A stretch of DNA of 64,000 bases from Pseudoflavonifractor phocaeensis. Lineage in GTDB: Bacteria > Bacillota > Clostridia > Oscillospirales > Oscillospiraceae. The stretch lies in assembly GCF_016901955.1 (NCBI RefSeq), contig NZ_JACJLC010000001.1, positions 62,001-126,000 on the forward strand, read 5' to 3'. Numbering within the stretch: the first letter of the stretch is position 1; each line of letters begins with the position of its first letter. The notes under the pieces are model-generated. The model worked only from the letters and a program-made list of their open reading frames with translations, had not been told where the DNA came from and made no database searches. The position numbers and the translations under genes were made by a program. Below are positions 53,642 through 62,014 of this stretch, piece after piece.

Positions 53642-55777
53642 ATGTGCGCGATCCAGCTGCACATCGACGGTGTGGCGGTGGAGGCGGAGCAGGGGCAGTC
53701 CATACTGGAGGCCAGCCTGGCGGCGGGCATCTATATTCCCCATCTCTGTTCTCATCCATGCCTGCCGGTGCAGAGCACCTGCAAGCTGTGCGTAGTTGAG
53801 GTGGCGGGCCGGGAAGGGCCTTTCACCGCCTGCAATACGCCGGTGGAGCAGGATATGGAAGTGACCACCAAAGGGGAGCGGCTGGACCGGATCCGGCGGA
53901 TCGCCATTGAGCTGATGCTGGCGGGCCATCCCAAGGACTGCATGGGCTGCCGCTCCTACACCAACTGCGAGCTGCAATCCCTGATCCAATACCTGGGCGT
54001 GACCCACGGCCGGATGCACACCATTCACCGCTATACCAACCGCATCAACATTGAAAATCCCCTCATCGACCGAGAACTGGAACGCTGTGTCCAATGCGGG
54101 CGCTGCGTTCGAGTATGTGAGCAGGTTCGGGGGGTGGGGGTGCTGAAATACCGGAAGGCCCCGGAAGGGGAGTGCTACATCGGCACCCTGGACGACAAGC
54201 CCCTGATTGAGACGGATTGCCGGTTCTGCTCAGCGTGTGTGGAGATCTGCCCCACCGGGGCCCTTCAGGATCGCACAGGTATTTTTGATCCCGACCTGCC
54301 CCGCACTGAGCGGCTTATCCCCTGCCAGGCCGAGTGCCCCGCCCACATCGATATCCCCCGGTATGTGCGCCTGGTCAATGAGGGCAGGTATTCCGAGGCG
54401 GTGGGCGTCATCCGGGAGAAGGTGCCCTTCCCCCACGCCCTGGGCTATGTGTGTAACAATCGCTGTGAAAACAAGTGCAAGCGGGCCGGCCTGGATCTGG
54501 CGGTGTCCATCCGGGACCTGAAGCGGTACGCGGTGGAGCATGACCGGGAACAGAGCTGGAAGCCGGCCTATCTGGCCCGGAAAGCCTCTACCGGCAAGCG
54601 GGTGGCGGTGATCGGCGCCGGCCCCTGTGGTTTGACGGCGGCCTACTACCTCAACCGCCAGGGTCATGAGGTGACCGTGTACGAAAAGCAGCCCGTTCCC
54701 GGCGGGCACATGACCGGCGGTATGCCGGAGTACCGCATCCCCACCGCCGACGTGCTGGCGGAGATCGACCTGATCCGGGAAGCGGGCGTACGCCTGCTGT
54801 GCGGACAGGCGGTGGAAAACGCCGCCCAATTGAAGGAAGAATATGACGGAGTGCTCATTGCGGTGGGCACCAGCGAAGGGAAAAAGCTCCGCTCCCTGCC
54901 GGGATGGGATCTGCCCCGGGTGTACACGGCGGTGGAGCTGCTGCGGGCCAGCCGCCGGGGGGAGGCGCTGGAGCTGGGAGAGCATACGGCGGTCATCGGC
55001 GGGGGCAACGTGGCCTTCGACGTGGCTGGTACCTTGATTCGCATGGGCAAGCGGGTCCATGTGGTGTGTCTGGAGAAGGATGCCAGCCAGGCCTCGCCGG
55101 AGGAGCGGGACCTGGCCGTGGCCGAGGGGGCGGTGCTGTGGGACAGCTGCTCCAGCGAGGCCATCCTGGGCGGGCCGGAGGGCGTGACCGGCCTTCGGCT
55201 CCACCGGATCCGGGATTTCCGGTTTGATCCGGAGACCGGAGCGGTGGTGGAGGAGCCTGTGCCGAATTCCACCCAGATTCTCCCCTGTGACAGCGTGGTC
55301 TTTGCCGCCGGTCAGGTCACCGGCCTGACTGAGGCCTTCGGCGTGGCGCTGGACCGCCGGGGGTACCCCCTTTCCCCGAAGGAGGGCCAGGAGGGACGGT
55401 ATCTGACCAGCGTGGAGGGGGTCTTTGCCGCCGGCGATGTGACCACCGGGACCCGGTTCGTCATCGACGCCATCGCCGCGGCCCGGGAGGCGGCGGCCCG
55501 GATGGACCGCTGGCTGGGCGGAGACGGAGACATCACGCTGGAGCTGGTGCCTCCCGAGCCTCCCCAGCCCCGCATCGGGATCGTGGAGGGCTTTGCCCGG
55601 CTGCCCCGGCAGGAGATGGAGCTGCGGCCCCCGGAGGAGCGCAGAGAGGATGCTCTGCCGCTGTCCCAGGGATTTACCTGCCAGCAGGCTAAATGTGAAT
55701 CGGGCCGCTGTCTCCAGTGCGACCTGAGATTGCAGATCCAGCCGGAAAAGCTGTGGTCTGCCTATGGGGGAGGTTGA
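53642..55777 (+). CDS. NuoG-like iron-sulfur/GltD-like flavin oxidoreductase fusion
   Basis: A 711-residue fusion. The N-terminal [2Fe-2S] domain has Cys36, 47, 50 and 64. A NuoG N5-type His-Cys site follows: His96, Cys100, Cys103, Cys109. Two [4Fe-4S] motifs are CVQCGRCVRVC and CRFCSACVEIC (about 150-215). A GltD/NfnB-type half (about 230-640) has Cys ligands in CQAEC and CNNRCENKCK, an FAD fold (VAVIGAGPCGLTAAYYL) and an NAD(P) fold (TAVIGGGNVAFDVAGTL). The C-terminus carries extra Cys (CQQAKCESGRCLQC). It is built to move electrons between NAD(P)H and ferredoxin or a partner reductase. Confidence 0.85.
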   Translation: MCAIQLHIDGVAVEAEQGQSILEASLAAGIYIPHLCSHPCLPVQSTCKLCVVEVAGREGPFTACNTPVEQDMEVTTKGERLDRIRRIAIELMLAGHPKDCMGCRSYTNCELQSLIQYLGVTHGRMHTIHRYTNRINIENPLIDRELERCVQCGRCVRVCEQVRGVGVLKYRKAPEGECYIGTLDDKPLIETDCRFCSACVEICPTGALQDRTGIFDPDLPRTERLIPCQAECPAHIDIPRYVRLVNEGRYSEAVGVIREKVPFPHALGYVCNNRCENKCKRAGLDLAVSIRDLKRYAVEHDREQSWKPAYLARKASTGKRVAVIGAGPCGLTAAYYLNRQGHEVTVYEKQPVPGGHMTGGMPEYRIPTADVLAEIDLIREAGVRLLCGQAVENAAQLKEEYDGVLIAVGTSEGKKLRSLPGWDLPRVYTAVELLRASRRGEALELGEHTAVIGGGNVAFDVAGTLIRMGKRVHVVCLEKDASQASPEERDLAVAEGAVLWDSCSSEAILGGPEGVTGLRLHRIRDFRFDPETGAVVEEPVPNSTQILPCDSVVFAAGQVTGLTEAFGVALDRRGYPLSPKEGQEGRYLTSVEGVFAAGDVTTGTRFVIDAIAAAREAAARMDRWLGGDGDITLELVPPEPPQPRIGIVEGFARLPRQEMELRPPEERREDALPLSQGFTCQQAKCESGRCLQCDLRLQIQPEKLWSAYGGG

Positions 55778-55781
55778 CGCC

Positions 55782-56426
55782 ATGGAACGAATTTGTCAGC
55801 TGGAGGTCTGCCCTCTGCCCACGGTGGAGGAGATCCGAGCGGAAGCCCCGGGCCAGTGCCCCGTCTGGCGGCTGCGGGAGCTGGTGGGCCAGGCCCACCG
55901 GGCCTCCTGCGGACTGGGGGTCATGTGCCGGGACGGGATCTATCAGGTCTATACCATTCTAAATCACATTGTACAGGGCAAGGGTTCCAGCGGGGACCTG
56001 CCCCTGCTGCGGGAGCTGTGTCAGGTCATGGAGCTGTGCAACGAGTGCGAGCTCTCCGCCTCTGTGGCCAGACTGGTGCTGGCATCCCTGGAGGCCCATC
56101 CGGCCGACTGGGCAGAGCATGTTGACACGCACAGCTGCAAGGAGCTGGTGTGTATGTACACCCTCTATGTGGCGCCCGACAGATGCACCGGCTGCGGCGC
56201 CTGCGCCGCGGCCTGTTCCCAGAAGGCCATCCAGGGAGGGGCGGGGCTGATCCATGTGCTCAACAGCCGGCTGTGCAGCCGCTGTGGGGCCTGTGTGGAA
56301 GCCTGCCCTGCCGGCAGCATCCGTCGGGCGGGCCATGTGCTCCCCCGCTGTCCCGAACAGCCTGTACCTGTGGGCTCCTTTGCCACCGGAGGGCTGCGCA
56401 AGCGCAGCCGGATTCCCCGGGGGTAG
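55782..56426 (+). CDS. NuoF C-terminal-domain/2x[4Fe-4S] ferredoxin protein
   Basis: A 214-residue protein. Residues 35-105 resemble the C-terminal iron-sulfur domain of NuoF/HydB (SCGLGVMCRDGIYQVYTIL...VQGKG), without the FMN/NADH-binding part. Of the four expected ligands Cys43, Cys49 and Cys89 are present, but the second position is Gly46. Two ferredoxin motifs follow: CTGCGACAAAC and CSRCGACVEAC. I use the ATG at 55782 (GGGGGAGG upstream), 4 bases after the preceding stop. It probably docks with the NuoG/GltD-like fusion as an electron-transfer subunit. Confidence 0.75.
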   Translation: MERICQLEVCPLPTVEEIRAEAPGQCPVWRLRELVGQAHRASCGLGVMCRDGIYQVYTILNHIVQGKGSSGDLPLLRELCQVMELCNECELSASVARLVLASLEAHPADWAEHVDTHSCKELVCMYTLYVAPDRCTGCGACAAACSQKAIQGGAGLIHVLNSRLCSRCGACVEACPAGSIRRAGHVLPRCPEQPVPVGSFATGGLRKRSRIPRG

Positions 56427-56470
56427 GGCCCATTCCATCCACCCACTGTCATGTAAAGGAGGAAACTGCT

Positions 56471-57712
56471 ATGCCATACGGCGCACTTGGTACCGATCGG
56501 CTCAAGACTATCAATTATGAACGGATGCGGGCTTACCGTCTGGAGCGCACCAAGCGGCTCATGGAGGAGGAAGGACTGGACGTCCTGATCACCTGGGAGC
56601 CCTGGAACCTGCGGTACATTGCCTCGGCCTATGTGCCCATGTCCACCCGCTGGAGCAGCCAGCAGTTTGCCGTGCTCCCCCGAAACGGAGATCCCCATCT
56701 GTTCTCCTATACCTGCTACAACACCGAGGCCCTGCGGGAGGAGATGCCCTGGCTCAACGGTAAGGTATGGGCGGCCCCCGAGGGGGGCAAGCTGATCACT
56801 CGGTCCCACCAGCTGGAGCCCTTTATGAAGCGGGTCAACAGCATTATCGCCGACCACAGCCTCACCGGCGGCAGGGTGGGCCTGGATGCCTGCCCTAACT
56901 ATTACCTGTATGAGGCGGCCTTCAAAAAGGACGGCTACACCGTTACCGACCCGGCCCTGATGATGTTCAAGGCCCGGATGATCAAGAATGAGGACGAACT
57001 GGCCTGCACCCGTTACGCCTGCTATGCCGCCGACGCGGCCTTCAGCGCCATCCAGCAGGCCATCCGCCCCGGCGTGAAGGAGTGCGAGCTCCAGGGCATC
57101 GGTATGCAGGCCCTCTATGAGCTGGGCGCCGACGAAACCATGGATTTCGTGGTGGCCAGCGGCCCCCGCACCTCGCCGCTGCACATCGACTTTACCGACC
57201 GCATCGTGCGCCCCGGGGACTATGTGGTCATCGACATCAACGGCAACTCCTTCAACGGCTATAAGTCCTGCTATTACCGCACCTTCATCTGCGGCAGCGC
57301 CACCGAGGAGCAGAAGGAGGGCTATGAGATCTGCCGCAAGATGATGTATGATGGCATGGCCCAGATGCGGGCGGGCAGCACCACCGACGACGTGCTGGAC
57401 GCCTGGCCCAGCGACCCGGCCTACTGGGGCTATGACAGCGTCCGCTGGCTGGGCGGCCACGCCCTGGCCCACGGCATCGGCCTGTCGCTCCACGAGTACC
57501 CCATGTTTGGCGTGGGCGGCCCCAACGGCGGCCGGCCCCCCTGCGTCACCTTTGAGGAGGGTATGGTCATCGCCATCGAGACCTATTACGGCAACCGCCA
57601 TAGCCCCAGGCCCTACGGCACCCGGTTGGAGGAGTGTGTGGCCATCACCAAGGACGGCTACGAGCTGTTCACCAAATATCCGGTGGGCCAGATCATCGAA
57701 TGCCCGCTGTAA
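56471..57712 (+). CDS. M24-family (aminopeptidase P/creatinase-fold) protein, altered metal site, copy 1
   Basis: A 413-residue pita-bread-fold protein with an N-terminal creatinase-type domain (about 1-165). Compared with aminopeptidase P, the first Asp (VVIDINGN), the His (HGIGLSLHEYP), and the two Glu (GMVIAIETYYG; TRLEECVAI) are kept. The second Asp ligand is Cys in GYKSCYYRTF. That argues against a standard two-metal peptidase and for a creatinase-like or other hydrolase. The ATG at 56471 has AAAGGAGG 8 bases upstream. It is followed 30 bases later by a paralogue. Confidence 0.8.
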   Translation: MPYGALGTDRLKTINYERMRAYRLERTKRLMEEEGLDVLITWEPWNLRYIASAYVPMSTRWSSQQFAVLPRNGDPHLFSYTCYNTEALREEMPWLNGKVWAAPEGGKLITRSHQLEPFMKRVNSIIADHSLTGGRVGLDACPNYYLYEAAFKKDGYTVTDPALMMFKARMIKNEDELACTRYACYAADAAFSAIQQAIRPGVKECELQGIGMQALYELGADETMDFVVASGPRTSPLHIDFTDRIVRPGDYVVIDINGNSFNGYKSCYYRTFICGSATEEQKEGYEICRKMMYDGMAQMRAGSTTDDVLDAWPSDPAYWGYDSVRWLGGHALAHGIGLSLHEYPMFGVGGPNGGRPPCVTFEEGMVIAIETYYGNRHSPRPYGTRLEECVAITKDGYELFTKYPVGQIIECPL

Positions 57713-57742
57713 ACCTTAGTGAATCGAAAGGGAGGTCATAGT

Positions 57743-58975
57743 ATGCCATACGGACAGATCGGAACCGACCGGATGATCGGCATTGATTACGCGTCCATGC
57801 GGGAGTATCGTCTGGCCCGGGTCCGGGAGATGATGGACCGTGAGGGCTACGGGATATTCATTACCTGGGACGCCTGGAACATGCGCTACATCAACGGCGG
57901 CTACCCCACGGTCCCCTGCCGCTGGGCGGCCACCATGTTCAGCATCCTCTGCCGCAACGACGAGCCCCTGCTCAGCGCCACCACGGTGATGGATCCCTTC
58001 CGGTTGAAGGATTACTATCCCTGGATGCCTGCTGATCACGTCACCAAGGACATCGGCGGCGGCAAAATGTCCTTTACCCGGCCCATGTGGGAAAACTTTG
58101 TCCAGACCATTCTGGACATGATGGAGAAAAACGGCGTATCCGGTATGCCCATCGCTCTGGATGCCTGCCCCGCCCCCGAGTTGGTGCGGGACATGTTCCA
58201 GGAGCGGGGAGCCACGGTGGTGGTGCCGGTGGAGCAGCTGTATGAGCTGCGCTCCATCAAGAGCAAGGACGAGCTGGCCTGTATCAACATCAGCGCCGCC
58301 ATTGCCGAGAGCGCCATGTACGATGTGCACAAGGCCCTGCGGCCCGGGGTGCCCGAGTACATGATGACGGCTCTGGGCATCAAGCGCCAATATTTCCACG
58401 ACACCGACGAGGTGGTGCCTCCCGCCATCATCTCTGGTAAGCGGACCAATCCCATGCACTGCGACTATACCGACCAGCTTATCATGGCCGGGGAGACTGT
58501 GGCCGTCCACATGGACGCGGTGTGCTTCAACGGCTATAAGACCAGCCTGGGCCGTACCTTCGTAATCGGAAAGGCTACCCAGGCGCAGAAGGATGCCTAC
58601 GCCGTGGCGCTCAAGCTCATGAAGGACGCCATGGCCGCCATCAAGGATGGGGCCAGCACCAGCGATATCGTGGCCGCCTGGCCCGATTCTCCCTCCTTCT
58701 GGGGCTACGACGATTGGGATGAGTGTCGTCGGTTTGCCCATGGCAACGGTATCGGCCTGATCTTTGAGGAGGGTCCCTTCTTCAGTTGCGCCGACCGGGA
58801 CCGGGAGGGCCAGACCCTCAGAGAGGGCATGGTACTGGCTCTGGAGACCTGGTATGGCCCCAAAGGCGCCGACTTTGGCGCCAGCATCAAGGAAACTGTG
58901 CTGGTCACCAAGGAGGGCTGCAAGCCCATCACCTGTTATCCGGTGGATCAGATTATCGAGTGCCCGCTGCGGTAA
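57743..58975 (+). CDS. M24-family (creatinase-fold) protein, metal site largely lost, copy 2
   Basis: A 410-residue paralogue of the previous protein, sharing the MPYGxxGTDR start and ITWDAWNMRYI. Both metal-ligand Asp positions are replaced (His in VHMDAV, Ser in GYKTSLGRTF). The second His of HGxGxxxHE is Phe (HGNGIGLIFEE). The Glu in GMVLALETWYG and SIKETVLV remain. It may be a non-metal creatinase-like enzyme or a partner subunit of copy 1. GGGAGG lies 8 bases before the ATG at 57743. Confidence 0.8.
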   Translation: MPYGQIGTDRMIGIDYASMREYRLARVREMMDREGYGIFITWDAWNMRYINGGYPTVPCRWAATMFSILCRNDEPLLSATTVMDPFRLKDYYPWMPADHVTKDIGGGKMSFTRPMWENFVQTILDMMEKNGVSGMPIALDACPAPELVRDMFQERGATVVVPVEQLYELRSIKSKDELACINISAAIAESAMYDVHKALRPGVPEYMMTALGIKRQYFHDTDEVVPPAIISGKRTNPMHCDYTDQLIMAGETVAVHMDAVCFNGYKTSLGRTFVIGKATQAQKDAYAVALKLMKDAMAAIKDGASTSDIVAAWPDSPSFWGYDDWDECRRFAHGNGIGLIFEEGPFFSCADRDREGQTLREGMVLALETWYGPKGADFGASIKETVLVTKEGCKPITCYPVDQIIECPLR

Positions 58976-59050
58976 TCGGCCGAAGGGCACCGCGGAGGGC
59001 AGGACCTGTCCTTTGTTTGCCACAATTATCACCCGGAAGGAGCGGCTTAT

Positions 59051-60298
59051 ATGTTGCAGACACTCTCAAACGAAGGTGATTTCAAATCGGGATCCTCTCC
59101 CCAGCAATATCAATCAGGCTATCGCTATCTGATCATCGGCCTTCTGATGTACCTGATCGTGGGAGTGGTCAACACCTGGACCAACTTTGCCACCCCCATT
59201 GCGGAGGACCTGGGGTGGACGGCTGCCACCACCTCCACCAACTACACCATTGTGTCCCTGTGCATGGGCTTCGGCGCCATCCTGGGCGGCTATCTGGCCA
59301 AGCGCAAGCCGGTCCGCTTTGTGATGCTGCTGGCGGCTGTGATGTACGGCGCGGGTTACGTGGGCTCTTCCCTGACCCAGAGCGACACGCCCTTTGTCCT
59401 CTATCTCTGCTATGGCGTGTTCACCGCCGCCGGCTGCGGCATGACCATGAACGCCATGAACAATTGCGTGGTGCAGTGGTTCCCCAACAACGTGGGCACG
59501 GTATCCGGCGTCATGATGCTGGGTTCCGGCCTCAGCTCACTCTTCCTGGGCACCGCCACCTCCTATCTGGTGGCGGCGGTGGGTTGGCGGCAGGCCTTCC
59601 AGATCGCCGGGGTGGCCTCCTTCTGTGTGCTGGTGCTGTGCTCCTTCCTGATGCGTTTGCCGCGGGTTGGAGAGGTGCCGCCTAAGAAGGGCCCTGGCCG
59701 CAAGCTAGTGGGAGGGGACCGGGAGTATTCCCCCCTGCAAATGCTCCGCCGTCCCTCCTTCTATATGTTCTTTGTTTGGACCGGCCTGATGTTCGGCGTC
59801 ACAGTAGCCCAGACCGGCTGCGCCCGCCAGGTGGCCGACTCTATCCAGACGCCTACCTTCCTGGCCACTTTGGGCATCGGTTTTATCATGCTGTTCAACG
59901 GCGTGGGGGCCATCATTGCCGGGCGGATCTATGACCGGCTGGGCCGGAAGATCATCATGGTGTGCCAGAATATCGGTTGGCTGGTGGGCATTTTCATCGC
60001 CTTCCTGGGTATCCGCTATGCCTCGCCTCTGCTGCTGGTGGGGGGCTGGATCGTGATGGGGCTCACCGGAGGGGGCGTGGGAGCCACCAACGCGGCCTTT
60101 GTGGCGGAGTTCTATGGAATGGAGAACTTTGCCATGAATTTGAGTATTGTAAACATGCGTTCTCTGCTGGCCTCCCTGTTCTCCAGCGCGTCGGGGGCCC
60201 TGTTCATGACGTATGGATCTTACATTCCTGTTTACTACATGATGATGGCGATGGCGGCCGGGGCCCTGGTCCTGGGGCTGTGCATCCGCAAGCCGTGA
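59051..60298 (+). CDS. MFS transporter of locus 2
   Basis: A 415-residue carrier with about twelve helices: GGYLAKRKPVRF in the loop after helix 2, NNCVVQWFPNNVGTVSGVMMLGSG in helices 4-5 and GRIYDRLGRKII in the second half. This is the monocarboxylate/OFA-like branch, as in locus 1. GGAAGGAG lies 8 bases upstream. It lies between the M24-fold pair and the flavoprotein, so an organic acid or amide substrate or product is likely. Confidence 0.85.
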   Translation: MLQTLSNEGDFKSGSSPQQYQSGYRYLIIGLLMYLIVGVVNTWTNFATPIAEDLGWTAATTSTNYTIVSLCMGFGAILGGYLAKRKPVRFVMLLAAVMYGAGYVGSSLTQSDTPFVLYLCYGVFTAAGCGMTMNAMNNCVVQWFPNNVGTVSGVMMLGSGLSSLFLGTATSYLVAAVGWRQAFQIAGVASFCVLVLCSFLMRLPRVGEVPPKKGPGRKLVGGDREYSPLQMLRRPSFYMFFVWTGLMFGVTVAQTGCARQVADSIQTPTFLATLGIGFIMLFNGVGAIIAGRIYDRLGRKIIMVCQNIGWLVGIFIAFLGIRYASPLLLVGGWIVMGLTGGGVGATNAAFVAEFYGMENFAMNLSIVNMRSLLASLFSSASGALFMTYGSYIPVYYMMMAMAAGALVLGLCIRKP

Positions 60299-60346
60299 GA
60301 CCGGCGGGCCTGTTCCCGCGCAGGACGTAAGAAAGGAGATTCATCC

Positions 60347-61960
60347 ATGGCCAACGCGAACAATGAGGTAGTCATCGTAAAAGCCGACGACTGGCGCCAG
60401 CCCCCCGTGCCCATACCGGAGGAGCTCTATGCCCAGACCTATGAGGCCGACGTGGTCATCATCGGGGCCGGGCAGAGCGGCACCGCCGCCGCCCGTTCCG
60501 CCGCCGAGCACGGGGCCTCCGTCATCGTCATTGAATCCCAGGGGGAGGAAAAGCAGCGCATCCTGGGAGGGCAGATCGGCCATATCAATTCCGAGTTCGG
60601 CCGCTCCAGAGGAGTACAGCGCTATGACCCCATCGAGCTGGTGCGGGAGATTATGCGCCGCAACCAGTACCGCCCCAACGTGGAGCTCATCCATCAATAC
60701 GCTTACAATTGCGGCGACACCTTCGACTGGTTTATTGAGCCGCTGTCTGAGGAGCAGAAGTCCTATATCCAGATCTTCTTCAATCCGCCGCCCAAGCACG
60801 CGCCCGAATCGGTGAACGGGGCCAAGTCCTTCTGCGGTACCGCCATCATGCCAGGGGGCGACGGCAGCGACGGCAAGACGGAGCACGGCTGCTCCATGCG
60901 GGAGACCGTTAAGCTCAACCAGGAGCTGGCCAAGTCTATGGGAGCCAGATTCTTCTTTGAAATGCCCGCAGACCAGCTGCTCAAGGAAAACGGCAGGGTG
61001 GTGGGCGTGGCCGCTCAGTCCACTGACGGTACCTATGTGAAATTCCTGGCCAAAAAGGGCGTCCTGCTGGCGGCCGGCGACTTCTCCGCCAACCCCCAGA
61101 TGGTAAAGGATCTGATGCCCGAGGTGGACCGGGTATGCGGCGGCCAGCCTGTGCGGGGTATGGGCTGGGATGGCCGGGGCATCCGCATGGGCCTGTGGGC
61201 CGGCGGTCGGCTGGATCCGGGACCCATCGGCGCTGAGGGCGGTAACTATGTGCCCATCGGCGGTCCCTTCGGCGGCATGTTCTCGGTGGCTATGAACCGT
61301 ACCGGCAAGCGATTCTGCGACGAGTGCAACGGCCGGGTGCTGGGCAAGCGCCAGCCGGGCAGTCATATCTATTTTGTGTGGGACGCCAACTGGCGGGAGC
61401 GGCTGGAGTACCAGGCCATTGAGCACGGCACCGCCGACGCCCGCTCTCCCCAAACCATGGAGCTGCTGTCCAAGATCGACGGCGCCCGGGGCAGCGGCAA
61501 GGAGGGCTATATGGTCAAGGTGCCCCATCCCCCCTATCTGCCTCTGATCTATTGCGGCGAGACCTATGAGGAGCTGGCGGAATACATGGGCTTTGAAGGG
61601 GAGGCCAGGGACAACTTTGTGGCCACCATGGAGCGGTACAACCAGTTTGCCTACCAGGGGAAGGACGACGACTTCGGCAAGGAGCCCGCCATGCTCAAGC
61701 CTCTGGATCATCCGCCCTACTACGGTTGCTCCATGGAAATCAAGCGGCCCCATATGGCGGTGACCAACGGCGGACTGTGGATCGACAGCGACCAGCGGGT
61801 GCTGGATGAGGAGCTGGAGCCTATCCCCGGCTTGTTTGCCACCGGCAACTGCTCCGGTTGCCGGTTCGGCGCGGAGTACTGGCCGGCGCTCCCCGGCCAG
61901 AGTATCGGCATGTGCCACACTTTGGGCCGCATCGTGGGCCGGTATATGGCCCAGCTGTAA
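60347..61960 (+). CDS. Fumarate reductase/succinate dehydrogenase-type FAD oxidoreductase
   Basis: A 537-residue FAD_binding_2 flavoprotein. The FAD fold is VVIIGAGQSGTAAARSAAEHG (about 36-57), a second FAD contact is VLLAAGDFSANPQM, and the C-terminal LFATGNCSGCRFGAEYWPALPGQSIG closes the site. There is no signal peptide, heme motif or FMN-binding domain, so it should be cytoplasmic and take electrons from a soluble donor such as the NuoG/GltD-like fusion. It could reduce an enoate, or dehydrogenate the substrate. AAAGGAG lies 8 bases before the ATG. Confidence 0.85.
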   Translation: MANANNEVVIVKADDWRQPPVPIPEELYAQTYEADVVIIGAGQSGTAAARSAAEHGASVIVIESQGEEKQRILGGQIGHINSEFGRSRGVQRYDPIELVREIMRRNQYRPNVELIHQYAYNCGDTFDWFIEPLSEEQKSYIQIFFNPPPKHAPESVNGAKSFCGTAIMPGGDGSDGKTEHGCSMRETVKLNQELAKSMGARFFFEMPADQLLKENGRVVGVAAQSTDGTYVKFLAKKGVLLAAGDFSANPQMVKDLMPEVDRVCGGQPVRGMGWDGRGIRMGLWAGGRLDPGPIGAEGGNYVPIGGPFGGMFSVAMNRTGKRFCDECNGRVLGKRQPGSHIYFVWDANWRERLEYQAIEHGTADARSPQTMELLSKIDGARGSGKEGYMVKVPHPPYLPLIYCGETYEELAEYMGFEGEARDNFVATMERYNQFAYQGKDDDFGKEPAMLKPLDHPPYYGCSMEIKRPHMAVTNGGLWIDSDQRVLDEELEPIPGLFATGNCSGCRFGAEYWPALPGQSIGMCHTLGRIVGRYMAQL

Positions 61961-62014
61961 AATCGAATGACCCGCCCGCTCCCCCTGGGGGCGGGCGTGG
62001 GAGGAGGAACTGCT

